Assembly: GCF_000024165.1 (NCBI RefSeq)
Contig: NC_013194.1
Coordinates: forward strand, 2,604,001 to 2,668,000
DNA: 64,000 nucleotides
Direction of reading: 5' to 3'
Origin: Accumulibacter phosphatis
GTDB lineage: Bacteria; Pseudomonadota; Gammaproteobacteria; Burkholderiales; Rhodocyclaceae
How positions within the stretch are numbered: position 1 is the stretch's first letter; every line of letters begins with the position of its first letter. This document shows positions 52,563-61,137 of the stretch, in pieces. The notes under the pieces are model-generated. The model had not been told where the DNA came from, made no database searches, and saw only the letters and a list, made by a program, of their open reading frames with translations. The translations under genes were made by a program, and so were the position numbers.

Positions 52563-52694
52563 GATGTGGGAGACACACAACACCCGAAAGCCGAGATTGT
52601 TGTTGCGGTTGCCGGGATGGGTGCTGTTGCGGTAGGCACAGCGCGCGTTCTCACGGTTGTTGTTCCACGAGCCGCCGCGCACCACGCGCCGGAC
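52563..52694 (-). repeat. DGR template repeat TR
   Basis: This 132-nt repeat on the minus strand lies upstream of the RT on the RT's own strand. Its core is a run of AAC codons: in the target frame it would read GGSW-NNN-R-EN-ARCAYR-NS...GNR-NNN-LGFRVLC. The 23 core adenines are the positions that vary in the two VRs. The 5' 30 nt and the 28 nt after the last AAT are A-free. It ends '..CCCACATC', against '..CCCCCATC' in both VRs, the expected TR/VR distinction at the homing-initiation site. It is not translated in a recognisable gene. Confidence 0.94.
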
Positions 52695-52790
52695 CTTCCC
52701 AGGAAGCCCCGCCGGCTTGCGCCGGCAAGTGGAGTATTAGCCGTCTGCCGACGCGAGACAAGCCCGACGGGCGAAAAAATTTCGCGCGAA

Positions 52791-52807
52791 GCGCCGCTGC
52801 GCGGCGC
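52791..52807 (-). other. Hairpin downstream of VR-B
   Basis: GCGCCGC (52791-52797) and GCGGCGC (52801-52807) form a 7-bp stem with a 3-nt loop, 61 nt after the VR-B end on the minus strand. The intervening sequence is nearly identical to that after VR-A. It is a candidate retrohoming hairpin or cruciform. Confidence 0.55.
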
Positions 52808-52862
52808 GTCAGAGAAGCAGCAAACCAGAAGAACAGAGACCAGTGCGCCGGTGGTCAGCGCT

Positions 52863-55517
52863 TCAAGGGATGGGGGAGACACACAACACCCGAAAGCCGA
52901 GATTGCGGCCGCGGTCGCCGGGAAGGGGGTAGTCGCGGTAGGCACAACGCGCGAGCCCACGGTTGAAGTCCCACGAGCCGCCGCGCACCACGCGCCGGCC
53001 ATCGCCATCCTTGGAATTCTCGCGGCCGTCGTCGGCCCGATAGGGATAGGACCGGTAGAGGCTGCTGGTCCATTCCCACACATTGCCGCTCATGTCCGCG
53101 ATACCTTGCGGCGTGTCGCCAGCGGGAAACACGCCTGCCGGCGTCGTGCCGCGCACATGGCTTTCGAAGCTGTTGCAGCGACTGGGGTCAAAGTCGCCTT
53201 CCCAGGGATAGCGCCGCTCCGCCCGGCCACGCGCGGCCGCCTCCCACTCGACCTCGCTCGGCAGCCGATAGTCCTGCCCGGTCTGCGCCGAGAGCCAGGC
53301 ACAGTAGGCGCGCGCCTCGTGCCAGCAGACGCCCACCACGGGCTGGGCAGGGTGGTTGTACGCCGGGTCGTGCCACAACAGCGGTTGCGTCTGCACATCT
53401 GACGAGAACCAGCTGGCGAGCAGCGCCTCGAAGTCGCCGTCGGCCATCTCGACGTACCACTGCGTAAAGTCCTGCGCTTCCTTCGAGGTGATCTGCCCGG
53501 CCGCGAGCCAATCGTCAATCTGTGCCGGGTTGTCGCGCACGGCCTGTCGGAAGTTGCGTGCCGCCTCCCTGGGACCGTCGGCGATTCCCTCGCCGCGCTG
53601 CCAGCGTCTTGCGGCCTCGGTGCGCCACCAGCGCTCGTTCTGGTAGCCGCCGGCGTCGATGAACAGCCGCCACTCGGCATTGGTGACCGGGAAGCGGCCG
53701 ATTGCGAAGGCCTCGACAGGCACGTCGTGGGCCGACGCTTCGTCGGCGTACAGCCCCTCGTCGCTGCCGATGCGGTACGTTGCGGCTTCGATGGCCACCA
53801 GCGGCGGCCGCAGGTAGTCGCCGTGGGGCCCGCGGCAGCGTTCGAAGCGCGGGTCGCCCAGATCGCCCAGCGCCCGGCCGGCGGCGATGCGCGCGCGCAG
53901 ATCGGCTTCCGGATCGCGGCTGCGCTCCATCAGACGGGCCTGGAGCAGCTCGACCGTATCGGGCCTTGTGCGATTCGTCGCGCGCAGGGCGGCCACGCAA
54001 CGGGCGGCCAGTACCAGGTTGGCCTGCGCAAGAGCGCGCGCGAACGCGTCGGGATCGGCTGCCATGCTCGCCGCCAGTATCGTGGTTTCTTCCCATCCCG
54101 TCGGGTCGGGGGGAGGCAGCGGCTCGAAGTCCTGCAGCGTCGCGAGCTTGTCGGCAAGCGAGGGCCTGATGCGATCGGCGCGCCACTCGCTGCGCGCCAG
54201 TTCGGCGGCCGGCGCCGGTTGTGCCGCGAGTTGCCTGGCGGCGAAGTACTCCTGCAGCAGTTGGTGGGAGAAGCGCACCTGATCGGTCCGGCGTTCCTCG
54301 TCGAGTACCGCCAGTTGGGTACCCGCTTTCAGCAGATCTTCGGCGCGCGCGTGGTTGAGGTGCGCCAGTGCTTCGTCGAGCGTCACCATCACCTGCTTGC
54401 CGTCGCTACCACCAAAACGCTCCTGCATGGCGTAGGCGAGCGCCTGCAGGCTCGGGATCAGCGGCCCGTGTCGGGGCAGATCGTGGGCGTCTGACCACTC
54501 GCGGCCGGCGACGCGATCGCGATCACGGGTGTGCAGCACGCCGTCGCGCACGAACAACGGGTGCCGGCTGGCGATCTCGCGCTCCAGCGCGCGCCGGACA
54601 AAACCCGTGAACAGGGCGGCGCGCTCGCCGGCGACGCGTGGGTCGTAGACAAGCTGGTCGCTGAGCAGCTTGAGAAAGTAGGGCGTGCTGTAGAGATCGA
54701 GGAGGCCCTCGTCATTCCGAATCTCGGCCCAGGCGCCGTCGGCGTGATCAGCGGCATACAGACGCAGGAATTCCTCGATCTGTGACGGAGTCATTGGTTG
54801 CACGCGCACCTGCCGCACGTCGAGATCGTCCTTGACGCTCAGGGTTTCGCTGTAGTCGAGACTGCGACACGAAAACACGGCGCGGTTGCCGGGCGGGAAG
54901 TCGTCGCGCAGGAAGCGGCGCCATTGCTCGACGCGCGCGCGGAAGTCGTCCGGGTCGCGGTGGGGCATTTCATTGAGCGCGTCGAGCAGCAACAGGACGC
55001 GGCGCTGATCGAGCAGCACTGCCAGGTCGGGCAGGCCCGGCGCCTGCCGATGCCACTGCGCTTCCAGCCAGTCGAGCGGGCGCGGCGCATCTCGTGCCGG
55101 GTCCCTGTCGAGCGGATACGCGCCGAGCGATACGAAGAGCGAAACCTTGTCGCATTTGTCCGCAAGATGCTCGCGGGCGTCGTCAAGCTGCAAGCGTCGC
55201 AGCAGCGTGGACTTGCCGCAACCCGGTGCGCCGAGAAGCACCATCGCCCGCTCGGGAATCTCGGCCAGGACGTCGCGCAGATCAGTGTAGTCCTTCTCCC
55301 GTTCTTGGAACTGCAAGGCGTGCTCGCTGCGCATCATGTCCAGCAGCCGCAGGCGGACGAACCGGGTGTCGACCTGGCGCTCGGCAAGCGCGTGCAGCAG
55401 CGACTGGCGATAGTCGTACAGCGCCTGTGCGGCGGTCTCGACCAGCGGTGTCGGGTGGCCCGCCGCGCCCCGCGCGGCCTGCGGCGGGCCTAGCTGGGGT
55501 CCTGCGTGGTCAGGCAA
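52863..55517 (-). CDS. NACHT-FGE protein, DGR target B
   Basis: The 884-residue protein has an N-terminal helical stretch (25-90), then a NACHT NTPase with Walker A GAPGCGKST (96-104) and 'VLLLLDALNEMP' as Walker B. A helical arm leads to an FGE/C-type-lectin-fold domain (about 600-884) ending in VR-B. Unlike target A it has no TIR of its own. However, it overlaps the preceding TIR-hydrolase gene by 28 nt, so the two are coupled and probably act together. The TTG at 55517 (AGGGA upstream) is the best available start. The VR supplies diversified ligand-binding residues. Confidence 0.9.
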   Translation of the reverse strand: MPDHAGPQLGPPQAARGAAGHPTPLVETAAQALYDYRQSLLHALAERQVDTRFVRLRLLDMMRSEHALQFQEREKDYTDLRDVLAEIPERAMVLLGAPGCGKSTLLRRLQLDDAREHLADKCDKVSLFVSLGAYPLDRDPARDAPRPLDWLEAQWHRQAPGLPDLAVLLDQRRVLLLLDALNEMPHRDPDDFRARVEQWRRFLRDDFPPGNRAVFSCRSLDYSETLSVKDDLDVRQVRVQPMTPSQIEEFLRLYAADHADGAWAEIRNDEGLLDLYSTPYFLKLLSDQLVYDPRVAGERAALFTGFVRRALEREIASRHPLFVRDGVLHTRDRDRVAGREWSDAHDLPRHGPLIPSLQALAYAMQERFGGSDGKQVMVTLDEALAHLNHARAEDLLKAGTQLAVLDEERRTDQVRFSHQLLQEYFAARQLAAQPAPAAELARSEWRADRIRPSLADKLATLQDFEPLPPPDPTGWEETTILAASMAADPDAFARALAQANLVLAARCVAALRATNRTRPDTVELLQARLMERSRDPEADLRARIAAGRALGDLGDPRFERCRGPHGDYLRPPLVAIEAATYRIGSDEGLYADEASAHDVPVEAFAIGRFPVTNAEWRLFIDAGGYQNERWWRTEAARRWQRGEGIADGPREAARNFRQAVRDNPAQIDDWLAAGQITSKEAQDFTQWYVEMADGDFEALLASWFSSDVQTQPLLWHDPAYNHPAQPVVGVCWHEARAYCAWLSAQTGQDYRLPSEVEWEAAARGRAERRYPWEGDFDPSRCNSFESHVRGTTPAGVFPAGDTPQGIADMSGNVWEWTSSLYRSYPYRADDGRENSKDGDGRRVVRGGSWDFNRGLARCAYRDYPLPGDRGRNLGFRVLCVSPIP
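52869..53000 (-). repeat. DGR variable repeat VR-B
   Basis: These 132 nt align gap-free to the TR; 15 of the 23 core adenines are substituted. The only two other core differences fall at the same two positions as in VR-A. The A-free flanks are conserved and the 3' end is '..CCCCCATC' as in VR-A. The encoded core is GGSW-DFN-R-GL...Y-R-DYPLPGD-R-GRN. Confidence 0.93.
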
Positions 55518-57217
55518 TCCCTGACGAAACGGAGCATTCCCCTGTAGATCTGCGCGCTCCGATCGGCCGGCTTGCAGATGCTGATGTGGTCTTCGTCCAG
55601 CGGAATGGCACGTTCACCCTTGATGTTGGGCTCCGCGCTGGTTTCATCGACGACCAGGATGCCCTTGGGTAGCTTGATGCCAAGCAGCGGAATCTCCGGG
55701 CGCAGCTCGCGCTTCTCGCAGTAGGTGCGGCAGACGACGGCGTGGTTCTCGAGGTACTTGTTGAGGAACCAGCCGTGCAACTCGCGCAGGCGCGGGTCAT
55801 GGGCGCTCAGTTCCTTGACGTGTTCGTTGGTTCGATAGACGGCCGAAGCCAGTTCGGCGAAGTTGGCGATGTGTGCACCCGAGTGGGGGGTGGCGATGAA
55901 GGCGATGCCGCGCGTCTGCTTCAGGATCGATGCGAAGCGCTTGACGCCGAGGTCGTCCGCGTTGCGCAGGATCTGCTTGACGACGATGCCGCCCATGCTG
56001 TGGGTGATGAAGACCAAGGGGCGCTGCCCGAGGTCCTCGTTGTAGAGCAGGTCCAGAACCTGGTTGCCACGATCGGCGAGCGGCATCGATTCTTCCTTCC
56101 ATTTTGACCCGCTCGCCGCGTAGCCGAGCGTCCAGATGCCGAGGTCCGGTACGTCCTCGGCCAGCCAGTTGGGCCAGAAGCTGGCGATGTTGTCCTTGTC
56201 GGACATCCACGTGGTCCAGGAATCGCCGCCCAAACCGTGGACGAACACCACATCCATGCGGCGCTGTGGATCGTCGCAACCGGCGACCTTCTGGAGATCG
56301 TGCCGGGCTTCGCTGTCTGGCAGGCGGGTAATCAGCATGGGTAACTCTCTCTTCTTCCCTGGCGTTGTTGTTGGTTCTGGCGGACACGACAGCGCTGGCG
56401 CCGTTCGCTCCGGTCGGAGTTGCAAGCTGGCCAGCGGCGCCATTCCGAGGTGGCGCAGGACGTCATGATAGACCTTGACCAGCGTGGCATGCCGTGCCTC
56501 CGGCGAGAGTACCGCCAGAGGCACGGCGCCCGCGCCGCTCGCCGCCATGAGGTGCGCGACCGGCGACGTGGCGATGGCCATGGCGCGGACCGGGAGCCAC
56601 AGGATGAGCAACTGGCCCTTGCGCTGTGCTTCCAGCGCGGGCTTGATCTCGCATTCGGCGGCGCCGCACTCGGGGCCGAAGTAGTCGTCGCTGGCCAGCA
56701 TGATCATGATGCGGGCGCGCGCGACGTGATCGTCGATCTCCTTCCGGAAGTCGCGGCCGCTCGGAATCTGCGTGTCGTCCCAGACGCGGTCGTGCAGCCT
56801 GGAATCGGCATCGAGCACGTTGCGGAGCTGCGTGTGCCATTCTCGGTCGCGGTGACGGTAGCTGATGTAGACGAGATCGCGTGCCGGCCGGACCGCGCCT
56901 GACGAGGTCACCGCGGCTTGGCGGCATGGCTGGTCGAGTTGGTCGATCAGGGACTGGAACTCGGCTTTTCGCTCATTGCCCGCCGCGCTACGGACGGTGT
57001 CGAGCAGAATCGACAAGGCATGCCGCGAGCCGAGGCAACCCCGATCGAGCAGGCGGCGCACGCAGACGACCACGAAGTCGGCCGTGGCACCGCGCTGCGG
57101 GATGGTGTCGTAGACCTGCCGGTGCTCGGCATGAAATGCCAGCGTCAGCCAGGTGTCACGATGCTCCTCGGCCATGTAGGGCGTGAGCAACTGCGCGGCG
57201 CGCTTGAGGATGTCCAT
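55490..57217 (-). CDS. TIR-alpha/beta-hydrolase protein with adaptor domain
   Basis: The 575-residue protein has residues 1-97 clearly homologous to the N-terminus of target A ('HRDTWLTLAFHAEH', 'IPQRGAT-DFVV-CVRRLL', 'GSRHALS'). A TIR domain follows (113-225, 'DLVYISYRHRDREW', Glu188/Glu190 as active-site candidates). A PGAP1/lipase-like hydrolase (about 320-575) has VHGLGG (326-331), nucleophile Ser407 in THSMGG and a late 'DEDHISI' His. It is a two-headed effector candidate (NAD+ and ester or lipid hydrolysis), transcribed just ahead of target B. ATG 57217 aligns with the target A start; 57241 is possible. Confidence 0.88.
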   Translation of the reverse strand: MDILKRAAQLLTPYMAEEHRDTWLTLAFHAEHRQVYDTIPQRGATADFVVVCVRRLLDRGCLGSRHALSILLDTVRSAAGNERKAEFQSLIDQLDQPCRQAAVTSSGAVRPARDLVYISYRHRDREWHTQLRNVLDADSRLHDRVWDDTQIPSGRDFRKEIDDHVARARIMIMLASDDYFGPECGAAECEIKPALEAQRKGQLLILWLPVRAMAIATSPVAHLMAASGAGAVPLAVLSPEARHATLVKVYHDVLRHLGMAPLASLQLRPERTAPALSCPPEPTTTPGKKRELPMLITRLPDSEARHDLQKVAGCDDPQRRMDVVFVHGLGGDSWTTWMSDKDNIASFWPNWLAEDVPDLGIWTLGYAASGSKWKEESMPLADRGNQVLDLLYNEDLGQRPLVFITHSMGGIVVKQILRNADDLGVKRFASILKQTRGIAFIATPHSGAHIANFAELASAVYRTNEHVKELSAHDPRLRELHGWFLNKYLENHAVVCRTYCEKRELRPEIPLLGIKLPKGILVVDETSAEPNIKGERAIPLDEDHISICKPADRSAQIYRGMLRFVRDCLTTQDPS

Positions 57218-57475
57218 GCGTTCTTGTGCAGCCCTGGCCATGCAAACAGAATGGCAAGGATATTACCGCAATCCGCGGCGAGTCAGCGACTCGCTGGTTC
57301 TTCGCCCGAATTCTTCGTCCGACTCTTCGCCCGACTCTTCGCCCGGTCTCTCGCCAGGTTTTCCGTGGGAGTGCCGACACTGTCGCCGATCAGGCGGAAC
57401 GGAGGTGGTGTCGACCACGATTCCGCGCCGCCATCGGCGACGTGTGCTGCCCTGGCGTGAGTCGCTACGGCGGCC

Positions 57476-58492
57476 TTATTGCTGCTTGGCGCCTTCAGTC
57501 AGACGACGTCCCAGCGAAACGGCGTAAGGCGCCGCACGTGCCGCCAGCAGCGGGTCGGCCGACGGCACCACACCCTTGGGCATGACCATGGGGTTGTAGG
57601 TGATGCTCAAGCAAGCGCCGCCGGCGTCTGGCGACACCGAAGTGACCTTCAACGTCCCCAGCGTGACTTTCTTGCGGCCCTCGGGCAGCGGTATCGTGGC
57701 GTTGTCGATCCGGTCACCCGGCTGGGCCAACTCCAGATTGAAGTGGAATGCCACCTTGCCGTCCTTTACGCGCTGGCGCAGGTCATCGAACAGAAAGCTC
57801 GGGCCTTTGGCCTTGGCTTCTTCGTCGGTCAGTCCGTGAACGCCGCCGATGGGCTCGAAGACCCACTTGCCATACTGCGTCACACCACTGGCATTGACGA
57901 AGCCATGGCCATGGACGCCCCAGTAGTTGACGCTGCCAAAACTTGCCGGAACGGGCTGCGACGCGAAATGCTTGCCCAACAGAAGCACTTCGGGGTTGGC
58001 ATCGTTGAAGGCCTTGACCTTGGCCGGATCGGCTTGCTTGGTGGCGGGGTCGGGCTGACGCGACGCCACCAGCGCCAAGAATTGCTGCGGCGACGAGGCA
58101 CCAAACACTGGCGCCGAGATGTTGCCCATCTGCCATTGTTCACCGTCCGGCAGATCGAACTGGAGCGCCAGATTGCGCTGGGTCCTGGTGTTGTCCGCGG
58201 CCTTCGGGTTGGCTCCGCCGACCGAGAATCGCACCAGCACCGGGATCGGTTTGCCGCTGAAGACCGATGCGGTGGACAGGGCGCGGGCATCCGCGGTGCC
58301 GACGAATTCGCCCACCGCACAGATCCCTTTCGCCCCGGAGCGCCGATAGCCTTCGAACTTGCCGAAAGTGGCCTCGAACTGGTCGATGAAGGCCGACGGA
58401 TCAACTTCTTGGGGAGCCGGCGATTGTGCCAGAGCGCTCATTGAGAGGAGGGAGGTGCCGGCGGCTAGCGCGCAAGACATCATGGTTTTCAT
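57476..58492 (-). CDS. Catalase-family peroxidase (periplasmic)
   Basis: The 338-residue protein has a signal peptide ('MMSCALAAGTSLLSMSALA'). It belongs to the small catalase-related group, as shown by 'DQFEATFGKFEGYRRSGAKGICAVGEFVGT', 'PVLVRFSVGGANPKAADNTRTQRNLALQFDLPDG' and 'NYWGVHGHGFVN'. The C-terminal 'ARAAPYAVSLGRRL' carries the likely proximal haem Tyr. Such proteins detoxify peroxides with low catalase activity. ATG 58492 is used. It is upstream of nothing obvious; the NO-reductase operon starts separately. Confidence 0.9.
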   Translation of the reverse strand: MKTMMSCALAAGTSLLSMSALAQSPAPQEVDPSAFIDQFEATFGKFEGYRRSGAKGICAVGEFVGTADARALSTASVFSGKPIPVLVRFSVGGANPKAADNTRTQRNLALQFDLPDGEQWQMGNISAPVFGASSPQQFLALVASRQPDPATKQADPAKVKAFNDANPEVLLLGKHFASQPVPASFGSVNYWGVHGHGFVNASGVTQYGKWVFEPIGGVHGLTDEEAKAKGPSFLFDDLRQRVKDGKVAFHFNLELAQPGDRIDNATIPLPEGRKKVTLGTLKVTSVSPDAGGACLSITYNPMVMPKGVVPSADPLLAARAAPYAVSLGRRLTEGAKQQ

Positions 58493-58705
58493 GAATAGGG
58501 ACTCCAGTGTGGTTATCAAGATTGGGAACGCGCCGAAAGCCGGGAGGTGGCGATACGGCGATCGTGGCAGTTAGTCTCGCGACGCTTCGCGACCTTACAA
58601 GGCGATCTCGTCCCTGTCCCGACTCCCGGCAATGAAACACCCGGCACACGGCCGGGTGCGGAGCGGAGGGCTTTGGCCGATTTGCGGTCTGGCCAGAGCA
58701 GTTCT

Positions 58706-60976
58706 CTACGCAGGCTGCTGCTGGGTTCGGCCAATCGCCGACTTTTCCTTGCCTGCGCCGAGTAGCCTGCAGGCGAACAGCGCGAGGAACAGCGTACCGA
58801 CGGCGAAGACAATGTCTCCCGGCACGCGCAACCAGACGAAGCCTTCCATCATCGTGCTGTGCACGAAATCCGGCGAACGCGCGAACCAGACACCGTGCGT
58901 GATGCTCGCCCAGGCCTGGGCGATCCCCGCGGGTACCAGCGACATGAAGACCATCATCGCCAGGCCGATGTTCACCGGCCAGAAGGTCCAGGCAAGCATC
59001 GTGTCGGACCACGCGGCACGCGGGAACAGCTCGCGCAGGCAGAAGAGCATCAGGCCGATGCCGAGCATGCCGTACACACCGAACAGCGCGGCGTGGCCGT
59101 GGGCGGCGGTCATGTTCATCCCCTGCATGTAGTAGAGCGCGATCGGCGTGTTGATCGAGAAGCCGAGCAAGCCGGCGCCGATCACGTTCCAGAAGCCGAC
59201 GGCGATGAAGCAGAGGATGGGCCACTTGTAGGCGGCCACCCACTCTGCGGCCTGCGAGCGCTGGTAGTTCCTGTAGGCCTCGACGCCGAGCATGGCCAGC
59301 GGCACCACTTCGAGCGCCGAGAACATCGCGCCGATGGCGATCACCGAAGTCGGCGTACCGGTGAAGTAGAGGTGGTGCAGCGTACCGAGGATGCCGCCGA
59401 AGAGGAAGATGATCGTCTCGGCGATGATCGCGGTATTCGCCGTCGCGGCGCGGATCAGGCCGAGGCGGGTGAACAGGAGCGCGATGACGGCAGTGGCGAA
59501 CACCTCGAAGAAGCCTTCGACCCACAGGTGCACCAGCCACCAGCGCCAGTACTCGATCATCGAGTAGTGCGTGTGCCGGCCCCAGGTCAGCGAGGTGGCG
59601 TAGAAGCCGCCGATGCACATCGCCGACAGGAAGACCATGGCGATCAGGGCGCGTGATTCGGAAGGCGTCTTCAGCGCCGGCCACAGGCCGCGGCCCAGCA
59701 GCGTGACCCAAAGGAGCAGGCCGACGAACAGCAGGATCTGCCAGACGCGCCCCATGCTGGTGAATTCCAGACCCTGATTGCCAATCCAGAAGGCGTACTC
59801 GTTGCCCAGGCTTTGCAGCGTGCCGATCCAGCCGGTGGCGGTGGAGCCGGCGACGATGAAGAGCAGCGCGTAGAAAAGCAGGTTGACGCCGAGCTTCTGG
59901 TACTTTGGCTCATGGCCCGAGATGGCCGGCGCGATGTAGAGGCCCGTGGCCAGCCAGGCGGTGGCGATCCAGAGCACGGCGAACTGGGTGTGGATGGTGC
60001 GGCTGACGGTGAAGGGCAGGATCTGGCCGATCGGGATGCCGAACAGTGCCGTGCCTTCGACGGCGTAGTGCGCGGTGAGCACGCCCATGCCTACCTGCGC
60101 CAGGATCAGCGCGATGACGACGAAGAAGTACTTGCGGGTGGCCAGCATCGAAGGCGTCGGCTGCAGACTGAACAGCGGATCGGCCTTCGGCGGCAGCGGG
60201 TCGCTTTCCTCGTGGCGCGAATGGAAGAAGATCATCGCGGCGATGGCGCCGATCATCAGGATGATGCTGGCGATCGACCAGATGCCGGTGCCCGCTGTCG
60301 GCGTGTTGCCAACCAGCGGTTCATGGGGCCAGTTGCTGGTGTACGAGAGGCCCGTCTCGCCCGGGCGGTCGGTCGTTGCCGACCAGGCGCTCCAGAAGAA
60401 GAAGGCGGCCAGCGCCTCGCGGTCGGCCACATCCTTCAGCATGGCAGGCAACATCGCGTACTGCTCGCGCAGTCCGGTCAGCGACGCTTCGTCGCCGAAC
60501 AGACCGATGTAGTGCCTGGCGACCTGTTTCACCGCTGCGGCGCGTGCGTCGGAGAGGGTGATGACGTTCGTCGCCGCGTCATGCGTGTTGCGGCGCATCT
60601 CTTCCTTCAAATGCGCGTCGAGTGCCGCCTGCTGGCCGACCTGCAGGCTGGCGTAGGCAGTGCCGTGCTGCTGCTGCGCGCGCAGTTCGCGCAAGGCGAT
60701 GGCCTCACGGTGCAGCCAGTCGGCCGACCAGTCCGGTGCCAGGTAGGAACCGTGCCCCCATACCGAACCGAGTTGCTGGCCGCCGGCGGCGAGCCAGGCT
60801 TCCTGTCCGCGCTGGACGCTGCCTTCGGCGAAGAGGGTCTCGCCCTTGTTGCTGACGACCTGCCTGGGGATCGGTGGTGCGCTGACGTAGATCTCGGTGC
60901 CGACCCAGCCGAGTGCGGCGAAGGAGAGCACACAGATCGCCGCCAGCCAGATCCAGAGCCTGCGTGTGGCGTGCAT
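58706..60976 (-). CDS. norB: Quinol-dependent nitric-oxide reductase (qNorB)
   Basis: The 756-residue membrane enzyme reduces NO to N2O with quinol electrons. The N-terminal extension (about 30-230), which is the fused NorC-like domain without haem c, marks the quinol type. The 14-helix core contains 'SRTIHTQFAVLWIATAWLATGLYIAP', 'HYSMIEYWRWWLVHLWVEGFFEVFATAV' and 'GTLHHLYFTGTPT', with the haem b, haem b3 and FeB histidines and glutamates, and 'ITHGVWFARS' near the end. A perfect NsrR-like operator lies about 95 nt upstream. Confidence 0.96.
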   Translation of the reverse strand: MHATRRLWIWLAAICVLSFAALGWVGTEIYVSAPPIPRQVVSNKGETLFAEGSVQRGQEAWLAAGGQQLGSVWGHGSYLAPDWSADWLHREAIALRELRAQQQHGTAYASLQVGQQAALDAHLKEEMRRNTHDAATNVITLSDARAAAVKQVARHYIGLFGDEASLTGLREQYAMLPAMLKDVADREALAAFFFWSAWSATTDRPGETGLSYTSNWPHEPLVGNTPTAGTGIWSIASIILMIGAIAAMIFFHSRHEESDPLPPKADPLFSLQPTPSMLATRKYFFVVIALILAQVGMGVLTAHYAVEGTALFGIPIGQILPFTVSRTIHTQFAVLWIATAWLATGLYIAPAISGHEPKYQKLGVNLLFYALLFIVAGSTATGWIGTLQSLGNEYAFWIGNQGLEFTSMGRVWQILLFVGLLLWVTLLGRGLWPALKTPSESRALIAMVFLSAMCIGGFYATSLTWGRHTHYSMIEYWRWWLVHLWVEGFFEVFATAVIALLFTRLGLIRAATANTAIIAETIIFLFGGILGTLHHLYFTGTPTSVIAIGAMFSALEVVPLAMLGVEAYRNYQRSQAAEWVAAYKWPILCFIAVGFWNVIGAGLLGFSINTPIALYYMQGMNMTAAHGHAALFGVYGMLGIGLMLFCLRELFPRAAWSDTMLAWTFWPVNIGLAMMVFMSLVPAGIAQAWASITHGVWFARSPDFVHSTMMEGFVWLRVPGDIVFAVGTLFLALFACRLLGAGKEKSAIGRTQQQPA

Positions 60977-61071
60977 GTTGAATGTCCTTTCTCAGTAGTG
61001 AATGATGGAGACCATGGAGGCCGAGCTAGCGCCAGCGCCTCCATAAGATGCATATTATTTGACTCTTTCGA

Positions 61072-61094
61072 AAGATGCAAACACTTTGCATCTT
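61072..61094. promoter_or_regulatory. NsrR-type operator upstream of norB
   Basis: AAGATGCAAA (61072-61081) and TTTGCATCTT (61085-61094) form a perfect 10-bp inverted repeat with a 3-nt spacer, fitting the AAGATG(C/T)-N-(G/A)CATCTT style of NsrR boxes. A further half-site, AAGATGCAT, is at about 61045-61053. They lie between norB and nsrR, so both genes are likely repressed until NO damages the NsrR Fe-S cluster. Confidence 0.75.
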
Positions 61095-61137
61095 ATGCGG
61101 CGATCGGCCGCATCCAGAGTGGTCAGACGGTCGCGTA

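Larger units (their letters stand above)
52356..52862. other. Noncoding DGR core between avd fragment and target B
   Basis: This 507-bp stretch without a protein gene holds the avd terminator hairpin and the template repeat (52563-52694). It also holds a CCGGC/GCCGG hairpin upstream of the TR (about 52711-52725) and the conserved segment with hairpin that follows target B (52791-52862). The TR RNA must be transcribed through here on the minus strand. No promoter could be picked by eye. Confidence 0.7.

Noticed and set aside
52563..52740. Template repeat as the end of a third, decayed target gene
   Set aside because: The repeat is open in the target frame and followed by a stop, but no FGE-like coding sequence precedes it. 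The AAC-rich core and the altered homing site mark it as a template.
57290..57360. Short direct repeats of the CTCTTCGCCCG type upstream of the TIR-hydrolase gene
   Set aside because: Three imperfect, very short copies in GC/T-rich intergenic DNA; no regular spacing that would suggest a regulator site array.
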